In this document: in pieces, positions 43,605-52,823 of the stretch
Layout: every line of letters begins with the position of its first letter
Numbering within the stretch: the first letter of the stretch is position 1
Assembly (NCBI RefSeq): GCF_000348785.1
Contig: NC_020520.1
Location: 1,736,001-1,800,000, forward strand
Direction: 5' to 3'
Source of the DNA: Ilumatobacter coccineus YM16-304
GTDB lineage: Bacteria; Actinomycetota; Acidimicrobiia; Acidimicrobiales; Ilumatobacteraceae
Length of the DNA stretch: 64,000 bases
Notes under the pieces: model-generated
Seen by the model: the letters and a program-made list of their open reading frames with translations, nothing else
Told to the model about the DNA's origin: nothing
Databases searched by the model: none
Position numbers and translations under genes: made by a program

Positions 43605-43643
43605 CGCTGCGTCATTCGGTGTCTGACACCGAATGACGCAGCG
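43605..43643. repeat. palindrome family C, copy 3
   Basis: A perfect 39-base palindrome: 19-base arms (CGCTGCGTCATTCGGTGTC and complement) around a single T. It lies 3 bases past the proS stop (minus strand, 43647) and 43 bases before the acyl-CoA synthetase start (43562). It shares TCAT-CGGTGTCTGACACC with the copies at 37866 and 37913. Confidence 0.88.
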
Positions 43644-43646
43644 GGG

Positions 43647-45413
43647 TCAGGGCGTGCAGGTCTGGACGAGGTGGGCGACCGCGTCGGCGAGCGCGATGTC
43701 GGCGCTGTCGCCGGACTTGCGGTCCTTGACCTCGATGGTCGGCTCGTCGGCGGCGATGCCGCGGCCGCACACGGCGATGGTCGGCACGCCGATCAGTTCG
43801 GCGTCTTTGAACCGCACCCCCGGCGAGACCTTGACGCGGTCGTCGAACAGCACGCGGAGTCCGGCGGCTTCGAGTTCGGCCGCCAGTTGCTCGGCTGCGG
43901 GCCGCTGCGGGCCGTCTTCCTTGCCCGCCATGATGAGGTGGACGTCGGCGGGAGCCAGCTCGCGCGGCCAGCACAGCCCGATGTCGTCGACGGTGGCTTC
44001 GGCGACCGCGGCCAGGCAGCGGGTGACGCCGACGCCGTACGAGCCCATCGTGGGCGTGGCCGGTTTGCCGTCTTCGCCCTGCACCCACAGGTCGAGCGAT
44101 TCGGCGTACTTGCGGCCGAGCTGGAAGATGTGACCGATCTCGATGCCTCGCGCGATCTCGACCTCGGACGAGCACGCCGGGCACGTGTCGCCAGGCAGGA
44201 TCTCGGCGGCTTCGATCACGCCGTCGGGCGTGAAGTCGCGGCCGGCGGTGAGGCCGATGACGTGACGGTTGTAGGCGTCGGCGCCGGTGATCCACGTGGT
44301 GCCGGTGACCACCCGCGGGTCGACCAGGTAACGGATGCCGGTGGCGTTGTCGAGGCCGAGCACACCCGGTCCGATGTAGCCCTTGGCGAGCGCGGGGTAC
44401 TGCTTGAAATCGTCGTCGCCGAACGGCACGGCCTCGGCCGGGGCGACCACGGCCTCGAGTCGCTTCATGTCGACATCCCGGTTGCCCGGAATGCCGATCG
44501 CCAACGGCTCGACCGTGCCGTCGGGGTGCTTGAGGTTGACGACGAGGTTCTTGAGCGTGTCGGCGGCCGTCCAGTCGCGGTCGGAATGGCGCAGCGCCGG
44601 ATCGGCGTTGACGAAGTCGACGAGCGTCTCGATGGTCGGCGTCTTCGGCGTGTCGTGCACGACCGCGTCGGGAAGACCGGCGAGGTCGATGTCGTCGGGC
44701 ACCGGAGTGGTGACCGCTTCGACGTTGGCCGCGTAGTCGCAGTTGGTGCAGCGGATGTAGGTGTCTTCCCCCACCTCCATGGGCGACAGGAACTCCTCCG
44801 ACTGCGATCCGCCCATCGCTCCCGACATGGCCGACACGATGACGTAGGGGAGTCCGAGGCGTTCGAACAGCGAGATGTACGCGTTGCGGTGCATCTCGTA
44901 CGACTCGTCGAGACCCTCGTCGGTGAGGTCGAAGCTGTACGAGTCCTTCATCACGAACTCGCGCGTGCGCAGCAGGCCGGCGCGCGGCCGGGCCTCGTCG
45001 CGGTACTTCGTCTGGATCTGGTAGATGCTCAGCGGCAGATCCTTGTACGACCCGATGATGTCCTTGACCATCAGGGTGAACATCTCCTCGTGCGTCGGAG
45101 CGAGCAGGAAGTCGGCACCGCGCCGGTCCTGCAACCGGAAGAGGTTGTCGCCGTACTCGGTCCAGCGGCCGGTCTGCTCGTACGGTTCGCGGGGGAGCAG
45201 CGCGGGGAAGTGGACCTCCTGGGCGCCCGCCGCGTTCATCTCCTCTCGGACGACGCGTTCGATGTTGCGGTACACCTCCCAGCCGAGCGGCAGCCAGGCG
45301 AAACCACCAGGGGCGACGCGGCGGATGTATCCCGCACGGACGAGCAGCCGGTGGCTCGGAACCTCGGCGTCGGCCGGGTTGTCGCGCAGGGTCTTCAGGA
45401 GCAGTTTCGACAT
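43647..45413 (-). CDS. proS: prolyl-tRNA synthetase
   Basis: The 588-residue protein is a bacterial-type class II ProRS. It starts with [43 protein letters not shown], carries motif 2 in [19 protein letters not shown], an insertion domain of about 190 residues (editing INS domain, with the YxxG-like [12 protein letters not shown] zinc-like Cys pair), a second Cys pair CPAC, and motif 3 GSYGVGVTR. The anticodon-binding domain closes the protein. It charges tRNA-Pro and clears mis-charged Ala. ATG 45413 was preferred to 45422 for spacing. Confidence 0.95.
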   Translation of the reverse strand: MSKLLLKTLRDNPADAEVPSHRLLVRAGYIRRVAPGGFAWLPLGWEVYRNIERVVREEMNAAGAQEVHFPALLPREPYEQTGRWTEYGDNLFRLQDRRGADFLLAPTHEEMFTLMVKDIIGSYKDLPLSIYQIQTKYRDEARPRAGLLRTREFVMKDSYSFDLTDEGLDESYEMHRNAYISLFERLGLPYVIVSAMSGAMGGSQSEEFLSPMEVGEDTYIRCTNCDYAANVEAVTTPVPDDIDLAGLPDAVVHDTPKTPTIETLVDFVNADPALRHSDRDWTAADTLKNLVVNLKHPDGTVEPLAIGIPGNRDVDMKRLEAVVAPAEAVPFGDDDFKQYPALAKGYIGPGVLGLDNATGIRYLVDPRVVTGTTWITGADAYNRHVIGLTAGRDFTPDGVIEAAEILPGDTCPACSSEVEIARGIEIGHIFQLGRKYAESLDLWVQGEDGKPATPTMGSYGVGVTRCLAAVAEATVDDIGLCWPRELAPADVHLIMAGKEDGPQRPAAEQLAAELEAAGLRVLFDDRVKVSPGVRFKDAELIGVPTIAVCGRGIAADEPTIEVKDRKSGDSADIALADAVAHLVQTCTP

Positions 45414-45466
45414 GCGGAGCACGCCGAGAACCTATCTGCCGAGAGGGCGCGCCGACCGGAGGGTTG

Positions 45467-45988
45467 TCAGCCTGCGGTGTCGCCGTCGATCGATTCGCGG
45501 ATGAGGTCGGCGTGGCCGCAGTGGCGGGCGTACTCCTCGATCATGTGGACCATGATCCAGCGGAGGCTGTAGCGCTCGCCGCTCGGGCTGGTGGCCGTCG
45601 ACAGTTGGTCGAGCGAGTCGGCAGCGGCGGCGCGGCGTCGAGCGTCGTTGCACGCCTCGTCGAACTCGGCGAGCAGTTGGTCGACGGGCAGTGTTTCGGC
45701 TCGCGTCATCTCGGCGTCGGGGTCGGCTTCCCAGTCGAGTGCGGCGGCGTACGCCGGTTCGGGCTGCCCGTCGAAGCGTTCGAGGAACCAGCAGTTCTCG
45801 ACGCCGGTCATGTGGCCGATGAGCCGGGCGAGTGAGAGTGACGACGGTGGCAACGTGATGTTGAGTTGCGTCGAGTCGAGGCCCCAGGCGCGATCGAGGA
45901 ACGCGGCCCGGTACTGGTCGAGGAACGCGTTCAACGTGGTCCGTTCGTCGGCGGCGAACGGAATCGGGGGAACGGGCGGGCGAGTCAT
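45467..45988 (-). CDS. DinB-superfamily (DUF664) protein
   Basis: The 173-residue protein has the DUF664/DinB bundle: FLDQYRAAFLDRAWGLD, LSLARLIGHMTGVENCWFLERF (His ligand) and SLRWIMVHMIEEYARHCGHADLIRE with the second and third His. These proteins bind a metal and are proposed thiol transferases or detoxification enzymes. It lies on the minus strand between proS and the MFS gene, with gaps of about 53 and 64 bases. Start ATG 45988. Confidence 0.85.
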   Translation of the reverse strand: MTRPPVPPIPFAADERTTLNAFLDQYRAAFLDRAWGLDSTQLNITLPPSSLSLARLIGHMTGVENCWFLERFDGQPEPAYAAALDWEADPDAEMTRAETLPVDQLLAEFDEACNDARRRAAAADSLDQLSTATSPSGERYSLRWIMVHMIEEYARHCGHADLIRESIDGDTAG

Positions 45989-46052
45989 GTGGCGACCGTA
46001 GGCGACCCGGCGTTCGCCAAGACGACGAGTTGCGTGCCGTCGAGGTTCGTGT

Positions 46053-47309
46053 CTAGGCCGTCGTGTGCGCGATCAGTTCGAGGCGACGCCAGATCCAGAC
46101 GAGGATGAGCACCGAGCCGACGAGGCCGAACCAGAACGGGCCGGTCACGCCCCACACACGGGCGATCACGCCGCCGATGGCTGCGCCGACGACGAGGCCG
46201 CCGTACCCGCCGGTCATGTAGACGGCGCCGACGCGACCTTGGAACCGGGTGGGAACGGCGCGTTGGCGCACCGACGTCGCCACCGTGCCCCAGATCGCTT
46301 CGTGCATGCCGAACGCGAAGAAGATCGGCATCGCAGTCCACGGCGACGTCGACAGCGCGAGCCCGAGGTGGGTGAAGGTCTCGATGAGCAAGCCCGCACG
46401 CATGATCTGCCCGATCGAGAAGCGGCGTTCGAGCCGGCCGTAGATGCCGGCGCCGAGGAGCCCGCCGAGCGCTCCGACCGTCGTCAACAATCCGAAACCG
46501 ACGGCCCCCAGCCCCAGCCGTTCGAGCGCGTACAGCACCAGGATCGACCACGCGGCGCCGAAGGTGACGTTGAACGACACGGCCATGATCGTGAGCGTGC
46601 GCACCGGCGGGTGGTTCCACAGCCACCGGACACCTTCGACGATGTCGGTGCGAACCCGAAACCGAACACCGGGCGCGTCCGGGTCGATGCCGTCGACGGC
46701 ATCGTCGGTCGGCACCATCGACGTGGCGATCCGGAGCGTGAGCACACTGCCGAAAACGAACAGCAGCGTGCTGGCGGCGAAGGGCCAGGCGGCGCCGACC
46801 GTGAACAGCAACGCCCCGAGCGGCGGCCCGACGAGACGGTTGATCGTGATCTGACCGAAGATGAGCCGCGAGTTCCCGGTGCCGATGTCGGCGTGATCGA
46901 CCACCATCGGGAGCAACGTGTTCGAGGTGCTGTCGACGAACGCTTCGGCGACGCCGGCCAGGAACAGTGCGACCAGCACCACCCACACGCTGACGGCGTC
47001 GAACGCGACCGTGGCGGCGAGCGCGGCCACGACGGCGCCCCGCGCGAGGTTGGCCACGACGATGAGCCGCTTGCGGTCGACGCGGTCGGCGAGCACGCCG
47101 GCGTAGAGCCCGAACGCGAGAAACGGGATCCACTGCAGGGCGGTGGCGAGTGCGATCAGCTGCGGATTGCGCGTCTGCGACGCGACGAGCAGCGGCCCCG
47201 CTGCCAGCGAGACACCGTCACCGAGGTTCGAGATCCACTGCGATCCGACGAGCCACCGGTAGTCGCGGCCCATCCGAGACGGGAACGCCGCCTCGAGAGC
47301 CCGTTGCAC
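46053..47309 (-). CDS. MFS transporter (MFS_3/enterobactin-exporter-like)
   Basis: The 418-residue protein has about 12 membrane helices. Typical features are RWLVGSQWISNLGDGVSLAAGPLLVASQT at the start, GVLADRVDRKRLIVVANLARGAVVA (loop 2-3 motif), a central cytoplasmic loop and ATSVRQRAVPTRFQGRVGAVYMTGGYGGLVVG near the end. This is the MFS_3-type arrangement of enterobactin and drug exporters. The substrate is unknown. It is divergent from the rimP operon, so its promoter lies in the roughly 190-base region with the leader hairpin. Confidence 0.88.
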   Translation of the reverse strand: MQRALEAAFPSRMGRDYRWLVGSQWISNLGDGVSLAAGPLLVASQTRNPQLIALATALQWIPFLAFGLYAGVLADRVDRKRLIVVANLARGAVVAALAATVAFDAVSVWVVLVALFLAGVAEAFVDSTSNTLLPMVVDHADIGTGNSRLIFGQITINRLVGPPLGALLFTVGAAWPFAASTLLFVFGSVLTLRIATSMVPTDDAVDGIDPDAPGVRFRVRTDIVEGVRWLWNHPPVRTLTIMAVSFNVTFGAAWSILVLYALERLGLGAVGFGLLTTVGALGGLLGAGIYGRLERRFSIGQIMRAGLLIETFTHLGLALSTSPWTAMPIFFAFGMHEAIWGTVATSVRQRAVPTRFQGRVGAVYMTGGYGGLVVGAAIGGVIARVWGVTGPFWFGLVGSVLILVWIWRRLELIAHTTA

Positions 47310-47495
47310 CGCTCGGACGGTACCCGGAAGATCCCCTCCCGACGGCCCGTTTCCGCTGCTATCATCGGATTCCGCAAATTGGTTCGTTTGACCAAGGCGT
47401 GGGGCTCAGCCTCACGCCTTGTTTGTTGAATGGACCCTGAATCCGTCCAGAACAACCGCATCTCGAACACCCGAAGCTCGAAAGGAGGCAGATCG
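47310..47495. other. divergent intergenic region and rimP leader
   Basis: 186 bases between the divergent MFS and rimP genes. It contains TATCAT at 47360-47365 (possible -10 of the rimP promoter), a hairpin at 47393-47421, and the strong ribosome binding site AAAGGAGG at 47481-47488. No gene is seen. Confidence 0.5.
47393..47421 (+). promoter_or_regulatory. hairpin in the rimP leader (attenuator-like)
   Basis: CAAGGCGTGGGGCT and AGCCTCACGCCTTG pair with one G-T wobble, followed by TTTGTTG. A terminator-like hairpin this close upstream of the rimP operon (ATG 47496) suggests attenuation. Confidence 0.5.
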
Positions 47496-48038
47496 ATGGC
47501 AGCAACAGAACTCGAACGTGTGCGAGCGCTCGTCGAACCGATCGCCTCCGACCTCGAACTCGACCTGTACGACGTCGAGCGTCGCAGCAACGTCGTGCGC
47601 ATCACGCTCGACACGCCGCCGGGCTCCGACGGCGGCATCAGCCTCGACACGCTGTCGCTCGTCACGCGGCTCATCTCTCGCGAGATCGACCACGAGGATC
47701 CGATCGCCGGTCAGTTCACCCTCGAGGTCACGAGCCCGGGCCTCGAACGTCCGCTGCGCACCGCCGAGCACTTCCAGCGGGAAGTCGGCAAAGAGATCAC
47801 GGTTCGGCTCGCCGGTCACGCCGTGGTCGAGGGCGAAGACCGACGCATCGACGGCGAGCTCGTCGCCGCCGACGACACCACCGCCACGATCCGCACCGGT
47901 GACGGCGTCGAACGGGTCATCGAGATCAGCGGGGTCGACAAGGCACGCACGATCTTCGAGTGGGGTCCCAAGCCCAAGCCGGGCGGCTCCAAGAAATCAT
48001 CCGCATCGCGAGAAAAAAGGGAGAAGCAACAGTCGTGA
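47496..48038 (+). CDS. rimP: ribosome maturation factor RimP
   Basis: The 180-residue protein has the RimP N-terminal domain ([24 protein letters not shown]) and the central [22 protein letters not shown] motif, followed by the SH3-like C-terminal part. It helps 30S subunit maturation. A perfect ribosome binding site AAAGGAGG precedes the ATG at 47496 by 7 bases, so an earlier frame from 47430 is not used. It heads rimP-nusA-ylxR-infB, and its stop overlaps the nusA start (GTGA). Confidence 0.95.
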   Translation: MAATELERVRALVEPIASDLELDLYDVERRSNVVRITLDTPPGSDGGISLDTLSLVTRLISREIDHEDPIAGQFTLEVTSPGLERPLRTAEHFQREVGKEITVRLAGHAVVEGEDRRIDGELVAADDTTATIRTGDGVERVIEISGVDKARTIFEWGPKPKPGGSKKSSASREKREKQQS

Positions 48039-49426
48039 CGAATCTCGACATGAGCGAAGCCATCTCATTGCTGGCCCAGGAGAAGGGGCTGTCGGAAGAC
48101 GCCCTGTTGCACGTCCTCGTCGACGCGCTCGCCTCCGCCTACAAGCGTCGTCCCGACGCGGCCGACGAGGTCGTCGTCGAGGTCAACCCGGAGACGATGG
48201 ACTTCACGTTCATCGGCTACGACGTCGACGAAGACGGCAACTGGGTGAACGAGCGTGACGACACGCCGAAGAAGGAAGAGATGGGTCGCATCGCGGCGCA
48301 GACCTTCCGTCAGGTGATGAGCCAACGCATCCGCGAGGTCGAATCCGACCGCAAGTTCGAGGAATACGCGAACCGCGAAGGCGACATCGTCACCGGCATC
48401 ATCCAGCGCACCGACGCTCGCTACACCCTCCTCGACCTCGGTCGCGCCGAAGCGCTGCTCCCGCAGGCCGAGCAGGTGCCGTTCGAGCGTCCCGACCAGG
48501 GTGAGCGTCAGAAGGCGTACATCGTCGAAGTGCGTCGTACGCCGAAGGGCCCGCAGATCGTGGTCTCGCGCACGCACCCCGGCCTCATCAAGCGGCTCTT
48601 CGAACTCGAAGTGCCCGAGATCGCCGACGGCATCGTCGAGATCAAGGCCTGCGCTCGCGAACCCGGACACCGCACGAAGATCGCCGTCTGGTCGAACGAC
48701 CACAACGTCGATCCGGTCGGCGCCTGCGTCGGCGCCCGTGGCGGCCGTGTGCGCATGGTCGTCAACGAGATGCGTGGCGAGAAGATCGACATCGTTCCCT
48801 TCTCCGAAGACATCAACGACTTCGTGGCCAAGGCGCTCTCGCCGGCGAAGGTGACGCAGGTCATCATCTCCGACGACGGCACGCAGGCCGACGTGATCGT
48901 GCCCGACCACCAGCTCAGCCTGGCGATCGGCCGTGAAGGTCAGAACGCCCGTCTCGCCGCCCGCCTCACCGGCGTGCGCGTCGACATCCGCTCCGAGACG
49001 CAGCTGGCCGAAGGCATCCCCTCCGGCGGTCGCGACGAGGAGAACGTCGAGTACGCCGACGGCCAGTGGGTCGCCAACAAGGAGACCGGCGAGATGGAGT
49101 GGCACGCCAGCGATGGCTCGGTCATCAGCGAGTCGGCGTGGCAAGACCAGGCCGCTGCCGAGGCTGCCGCTCAACGCCAGGCCAACCGCGACGCCGAAGA
49201 CGCCGCTGCGGCAGCAGGCGAGAGCGAGCTTCCCGCCGGCGCTCACGCACCGCTCGAAGATCCGAACGAAGCTCCCGAGGGGTACCCCATCAAGGGGAAC
49301 ACCGATTCGATGAAGTTCCACATGCCCGATGGCCGTTACTACAAGGTGACGGTTGCCGAAGTCTGGTTCGACACCGAGGAGTCGGCCGCTGCGGCCGGGT
49401 ACCAGAAGGTGGGCTCGCCAGGTTGA
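48035..49426 (+). CDS. nusA: transcription elongation factor NusA with extra C-terminal domain
   Basis: The 463-residue protein has the NusA N-terminal domain, an S1 domain ([21 protein letters not shown]), KH1 ([28 protein letters not shown]) and KH2 ([25 protein letters not shown]). After an Ala/Glu-rich linker a further domain appears ([20 protein letters not shown], then [19 protein letters not shown]), which matches the small sunset-like module of actinobacterial proteins. It acts in pausing, termination and antitermination. The start is GTG at 48035, overlapping the rimP stop, with AAGGGAG about 11 bases upstream; ATG 48050 is too far. Confidence 0.93.
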   Translation: MTNLDMSEAISLLAQEKGLSEDALLHVLVDALASAYKRRPDAADEVVVEVNPETMDFTFIGYDVDEDGNWVNERDDTPKKEEMGRIAAQTFRQVMSQRIREVESDRKFEEYANREGDIVTGIIQRTDARYTLLDLGRAEALLPQAEQVPFERPDQGERQKAYIVEVRRTPKGPQIVVSRTHPGLIKRLFELEVPEIADGIVEIKACAREPGHRTKIAVWSNDHNVDPVGACVGARGGRVRMVVNEMRGEKIDIVPFSEDINDFVAKALSPAKVTQVIISDDGTQADVIVPDHQLSLAIGREGQNARLAARLTGVRVDIRSETQLAEGIPSGGRDEENVEYADGQWVANKETGEMEWHASDGSVISESAWQDQAAAEAAAQRQANRDAEDAAAAAGESELPAGAHAPLEDPNEAPEGYPIKGNTDSMKFHMPDGRYYKVTVAEVWFDTEESAAAAGYQKVGSPG

Positions 49427-49433
49427 TCGTCTC

Positions 49434-49727
49434 ATGCCCATCCGCAGCTGCATCGGCTGTCGCCAACGCCGACCGTCGCACGAACTCGTTCGTGTCACGC
49501 GGTCGTTCGACGACGACGGCAACTCGATCATCACGGTCGACGGTGCCAGCAACGGACGTGGGGCATGGCTGTGCCGGTCGAGCGATGGGCTCGTCGAACA
49601 CGGCTGCCGAGACATGGCGATCACTCGAAAACAGTTCGCTCGAGCATGGCGCTCGACACTTACATCAGACGACGTCCAACGAATCCGCCAGGCAACTGGC
49701 AATTCGCCATGCGACGTGAGGGAATGA
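49434..49727 (+). CDS. ylxR: YlxR/RnpM family protein
   Basis: The 97-residue protein opens with the YlxR signature MPIRSCIGCRQRRPSHELVRV and has GRGAWLCRSSDGLVEHG. YlxR is usually encoded between nusA and infB, as here; it has been linked to RNase P modulation and transcription. The ATG at 49434 is 7 bases after the nusA stop. It is slightly longer than the usual roughly 90 residues because of an irregular C-terminal tail. Confidence 0.9.
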   Translation: MPIRSCIGCRQRRPSHELVRVTRSFDDDGNSIITVDGASNGRGAWLCRSSDGLVEHGCRDMAITRKQFARAWRSTLTSDDVQRIRQATGNSPCDVRE

Positions 49728-49752
49728 CGACAGGGAAAGGTTGAATCGAAAC

Positions 49753-52659
49753 GTGCCTGCGAAGAAGATCCGTATCCACGAGCTCGCGAAAGAGCTCGGG
49801 ATGACCAATGGAGAGCTGCTCGACTTGGCGAAAGCTGCGAGCGTGGCTGCCAAGGGCCCCTCATCGTCCCTGCAAGAGGCGTACGCCGACATGCTCCGCC
49901 GCCGCGCGGAGCGTGAGGGCCTGACTCGAGACGAGCAGCCCGAAGAGCCGAAGCCGGTCAAGAAGGCTGCCAAGAAGAAGGCTGCCAAGAAGACCGCGGC
50001 CAAGAAGACGGCCGCCAAGAAGACCGCGGCCACCAAGTCGTCGGCTGCGAAGAAGACGGTGTCGTCGAAGAAGGCTGCTGCCTCGACCGACGACAGCGCC
50101 GAGACGCCAGACGCGCCCGTCGCCGACGAGCCCGCAGCAGCCGCCCCCGCAGCCGAGGCACCGGCTGCCAAGCCGGCACCTCGCGGTCCCGACAGTCTCC
50201 CGTCGAAGCCGCCGCCGCCCGCGCCGCCGTCACCGGTGTCGAAGCCGGCCGCTCCGGCCACGCCGCCGCCGGCACCCGCACCTGCTCCGGCCTCAGCTCC
50301 CGAGACCCCGTCGGGTCCTTCTGCGGCCGACCTCGTCGTGCTCGCTGCCGAAGGCAAGCCGATTCCGAAGACCGCTGCGACGAAGCCGGCTCCCGCGCCG
50401 GAACCCGCGCCCGAACCGCCGGCGCCCGAGCCGCGTCGTGTCATCTCGAGCGCTCGTCCGAGCGCCGACGGCACCCCGCCGCCCGAGACGACCACGGCGC
50501 TTCCCGCCGACGTGTCGGCGACGCCCGAAGCAAAAGCACCGCTGAGCCCGTCGGGCAAGGCCGTGCCGCCGCCTCCCGGTGCCGCCAAGCCGCTGTCGCC
50601 GTCCGGCAAGCCGATTCCGCCGCCTCCCGGTTCGTCGCGTCCCGCGCCGGCCAACCGTGGCGCCCGCCCCGGTGGCGGTGGCGGCTACAACCGTCCTGGT
50701 GGCGGTGGTGGCCCCCGTCCTGGTGGCGGCCCCGGTGGCGGTCCGCGTCCCGGTGGCGCAGGTCGCCCTGGCGGCGGTCGCAGACCGCCTCGTCGTACCG
50801 GTCGCCGTCGGCGCCGTCGCGACCAAGACGAGCTGCAGCCCCAGCTCACGCAGTACACGTCGTCCGATGTTCCCGTCCCCGAGGGCGAGATCATCATCGA
50901 ACGTGGCGTGTCGGCGCAGGAGTTCGGCCCGAAGCTGAACCGCACGTCGGCCGACGTGTTGCGCTTCCTGCTCACCAACGGCGAGATGGTCACCGCGACC
51001 ATGGCACTCGCCGACGAGCAGATGGAGCTCTTCGCGCTCGAAGTCGGCGCCGAGATCCTGATGGTCGAGCCCGGCCAGCAGGAAGAGGTCGAGCTGCAGA
51101 AGTTGTTCGACGATGCCGACGACGACGAGGACTTGGAGCCGCGCGCCCCGGTCATCACCGTCATGGGCCACGTCGACCACGGCAAGACCACGCTGCTCGA
51201 CCGCATCCGCGGTGCCAACGTCGTCGACGGTGAAGCCGGCGGCATTACGCAGCACATCGGTGCCTACACCGTCGAGAACGAGCACGGCTCGGTCACCTTC
51301 CTCGACACGCCGGGCCACGCAGCGTTCACGCAGATGCGTGCACGTGGTGCCGACGCCACCGACATCGTCGTGTTGATGGTGGCGGCCGACGACGGTCTCA
51401 TGCCGCAGACGATCGAAGCGATCAACCACGCACGGGCGGCAGAGGTGCCGATCGTCGTGGCGGTCAACAAGATCGACAAGCCCAACGCCGATCCGCAGCG
51501 CGTGCTCACACAGCTCGCCGAGTACGAACTCGTTCCCGAGTCGTGGGGCGGCGACACGATCGTCGTCGAGATGTCGGCGCTCAACGGCGACGGCGTCGAC
51601 GAGATGATCGAACAGCTCCAGTTGGTCGCCGAGCTCGAAGAGCTCCAGGCCAACCCGAACGGCCGGGCCAAGGGCATCGTCATCGAAGCGCAGCTCGACA
51701 AGGGTCGTGGCCCCGTGGCCACGGTGCTCGTCGACAAGGGCACGCTCAAGGTCGGCGATCCGATCGTCGCCGGTGGTGCCTGGGGCAAGGTCCGAGCGAT
51801 GATCAACGACAAGGGCGAGCAGATCAAGTCCGCCGGCCCCTCGACGCCGGTCCAGGTGCTCGGTCTGTCCGACGTGCCCGAAGCGGGCGACGAGTTCCGT
51901 GCAGCTCCCGACAACAAGATCGCCCAGACCGTGGGCGAGGCTCGGGCACTGCGCCTCAAGGCCCGTCACCTGCGTGAGGATTCGCGAGTCAAGACCGGCA
52001 CCAAGCTGGAAGACATCTTCGCTCAGATCCAGGCCGGCGAGAAGGCCGAACTCAACCTGTTGCTGAAAGCCGACGTGCAGGGATCGCTCGAAGCCGTCAC
52101 CGGTTCGCTGCGTCAGCTCGACACCGACGAAGTCGAGTTGTCGTTCGTGCACCGTGCCGTCGGTGGCATCACCGAGAACGACATCACGCTGGCCGAGGCG
52201 ACCAACGCCACGATCATCGGCTTCAACGTCCGTCCCGACGGCAAGGCTCGCAAGGCCGCCGATCAGGCCGACGTCGAGATCCGCACCTACGAGATCATCT
52301 ACAAGCTGCTCGAAGACATCGAGCTGTCGATGGTCGGCATGCTCGATCCCGAGTTCGAGGAGCAGGTCACCGGCGAAGCCGAGGTCCGCGAGATCTTCCG
52401 GGTGCCCAAGCAGGGTGCGATCGCCGGTTGCATGGTCACGTCGGGTGTCATCACCCGCGGTTCCAAGGTTCGCTTCATCCGCGACGGAACGATCATCTGG
52501 AAGGGCGCGATCGAATCGCTGCGTCGCTTCAAGGACGATGCCAAGGAAGTCCGCGAGGGCTTCGAGTGCGGTATCGGCCTCGACGACTTCCAGGATCTCA
52601 AGCCGGGTGACGTCATCGAGACCTACGAAGACGTCGCGGTCGAGCGCACCGCGCTGTAA
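49753..52659 (+). CDS. infB: translation initiation factor IF-2
   Basis: The 968-residue protein starts [26 protein letters not shown] (IF2 N-domain) and has Ala/Lys repeats ([14 protein letters not shown] type), a long Pro/Ala-rich stretch and a Gly/Arg-rich region (about residues 298-360), then a second IF2_N domain. The G domain begins near residue 472 with [21 protein letters not shown] and NKIDK, followed by domains II-IV. It brings fMet-tRNA to the ribosome. The start is GTG 49753, preceded by GGGAAAGG 12 bases upstream; TTG 49741 would put the site too close. Confidence 0.95.
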   Translation: MPAKKIRIHELAKELGMTNGELLDLAKAASVAAKGPSSSLQEAYADMLRRRAEREGLTRDEQPEEPKPVKKAAKKKAAKKTAAKKTAAKKTAATKSSAAKKTVSSKKAAASTDDSAETPDAPVADEPAAAAPAAEAPAAKPAPRGPDSLPSKPPPPAPPSPVSKPAAPATPPPAPAPAPASAPETPSGPSAADLVVLAAEGKPIPKTAATKPAPAPEPAPEPPAPEPRRVISSARPSADGTPPPETTTALPADVSATPEAKAPLSPSGKAVPPPPGAAKPLSPSGKPIPPPPGSSRPAPANRGARPGGGGGYNRPGGGGGPRPGGGPGGGPRPGGAGRPGGGRRPPRRTGRRRRRRDQDELQPQLTQYTSSDVPVPEGEIIIERGVSAQEFGPKLNRTSADVLRFLLTNGEMVTATMALADEQMELFALEVGAEILMVEPGQQEEVELQKLFDDADDDEDLEPRAPVITVMGHVDHGKTTLLDRIRGANVVDGEAGGITQHIGAYTVENEHGSVTFLDTPGHAAFTQMRARGADATDIVVLMVAADDGLMPQTIEAINHARAAEVPIVVAVNKIDKPNADPQRVLTQLAEYELVPESWGGDTIVVEMSALNGDGVDEMIEQLQLVAELEELQANPNGRAKGIVIEAQLDKGRGPVATVLVDKGTLKVGDPIVAGGAWGKVRAMINDKGEQIKSAGPSTPVQVLGLSDVPEAGDEFRAAPDNKIAQTVGEARALRLKARHLREDSRVKTGTKLEDIFAQIQAGEKAELNLLLKADVQGSLEAVTGSLRQLDTDEVELSFVHRAVGGITENDITLAEATNATIIGFNVRPDGKARKAADQADVEIRTYEIIYKLLEDIELSMVGMLDPEFEEQVTGEAEVREIFRVPKQGAIAGCMVTSGVITRGSKVRFIRDGTIIWKGAIESLRRFKDDAKEVREGFECGIGLDDFQDLKPGDVIETYEDVAVERTAL

Positions 52660-52664
52660 CCGTC

Positions 52665-52705
52665 TCGGCGCTCGCGCCGTGATCTGGTCGGCGCTCGCGC
52701 CGTGA
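52665..52705. repeat. 23-bp tandem repeat after infB
   Basis: TCGGCGCTCGCGCCGTGA occurs at 52665-52682 and 52688-52705. Each copy holds the small inverted repeat GGCGC-TC-GCGCC. It lies just after the infB stop. Confidence 0.75.
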
Positions 52706-52711
52706 CCTCGA

Positions 52712-52759
52712 GTTCTGCCCCTCAGATCCGTCAGCGATGACGGATCTGAGGGGCAGAAC
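52712..52759 (+). terminator. hairpin family B, copy 2 (terminator of the infB operon)
   Basis: A perfect 22-base stem (GTTCTGCCCCTCAGATCC continuing to GTCA, loop GCGA) followed by CTGTTTTC. It lies 53 bases after infB and is related to the hairpin at 41941 by the core GATCCGTCA. Confidence 0.9.
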
Positions 52760-52823
52760 CTGTTTTCGGGGGTCGGTTCGGCTGTGATTTTCTTCTCGGG
52801 CGCTCGCGTGGGAAGCTCCAGAA

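Noticed and set aside
42447-45572. A long plus-strand frame of about 1,000 residues
   Set aside because: It lies antisense to the acyl-CoA synthetase and ProS genes, both with clear motifs.
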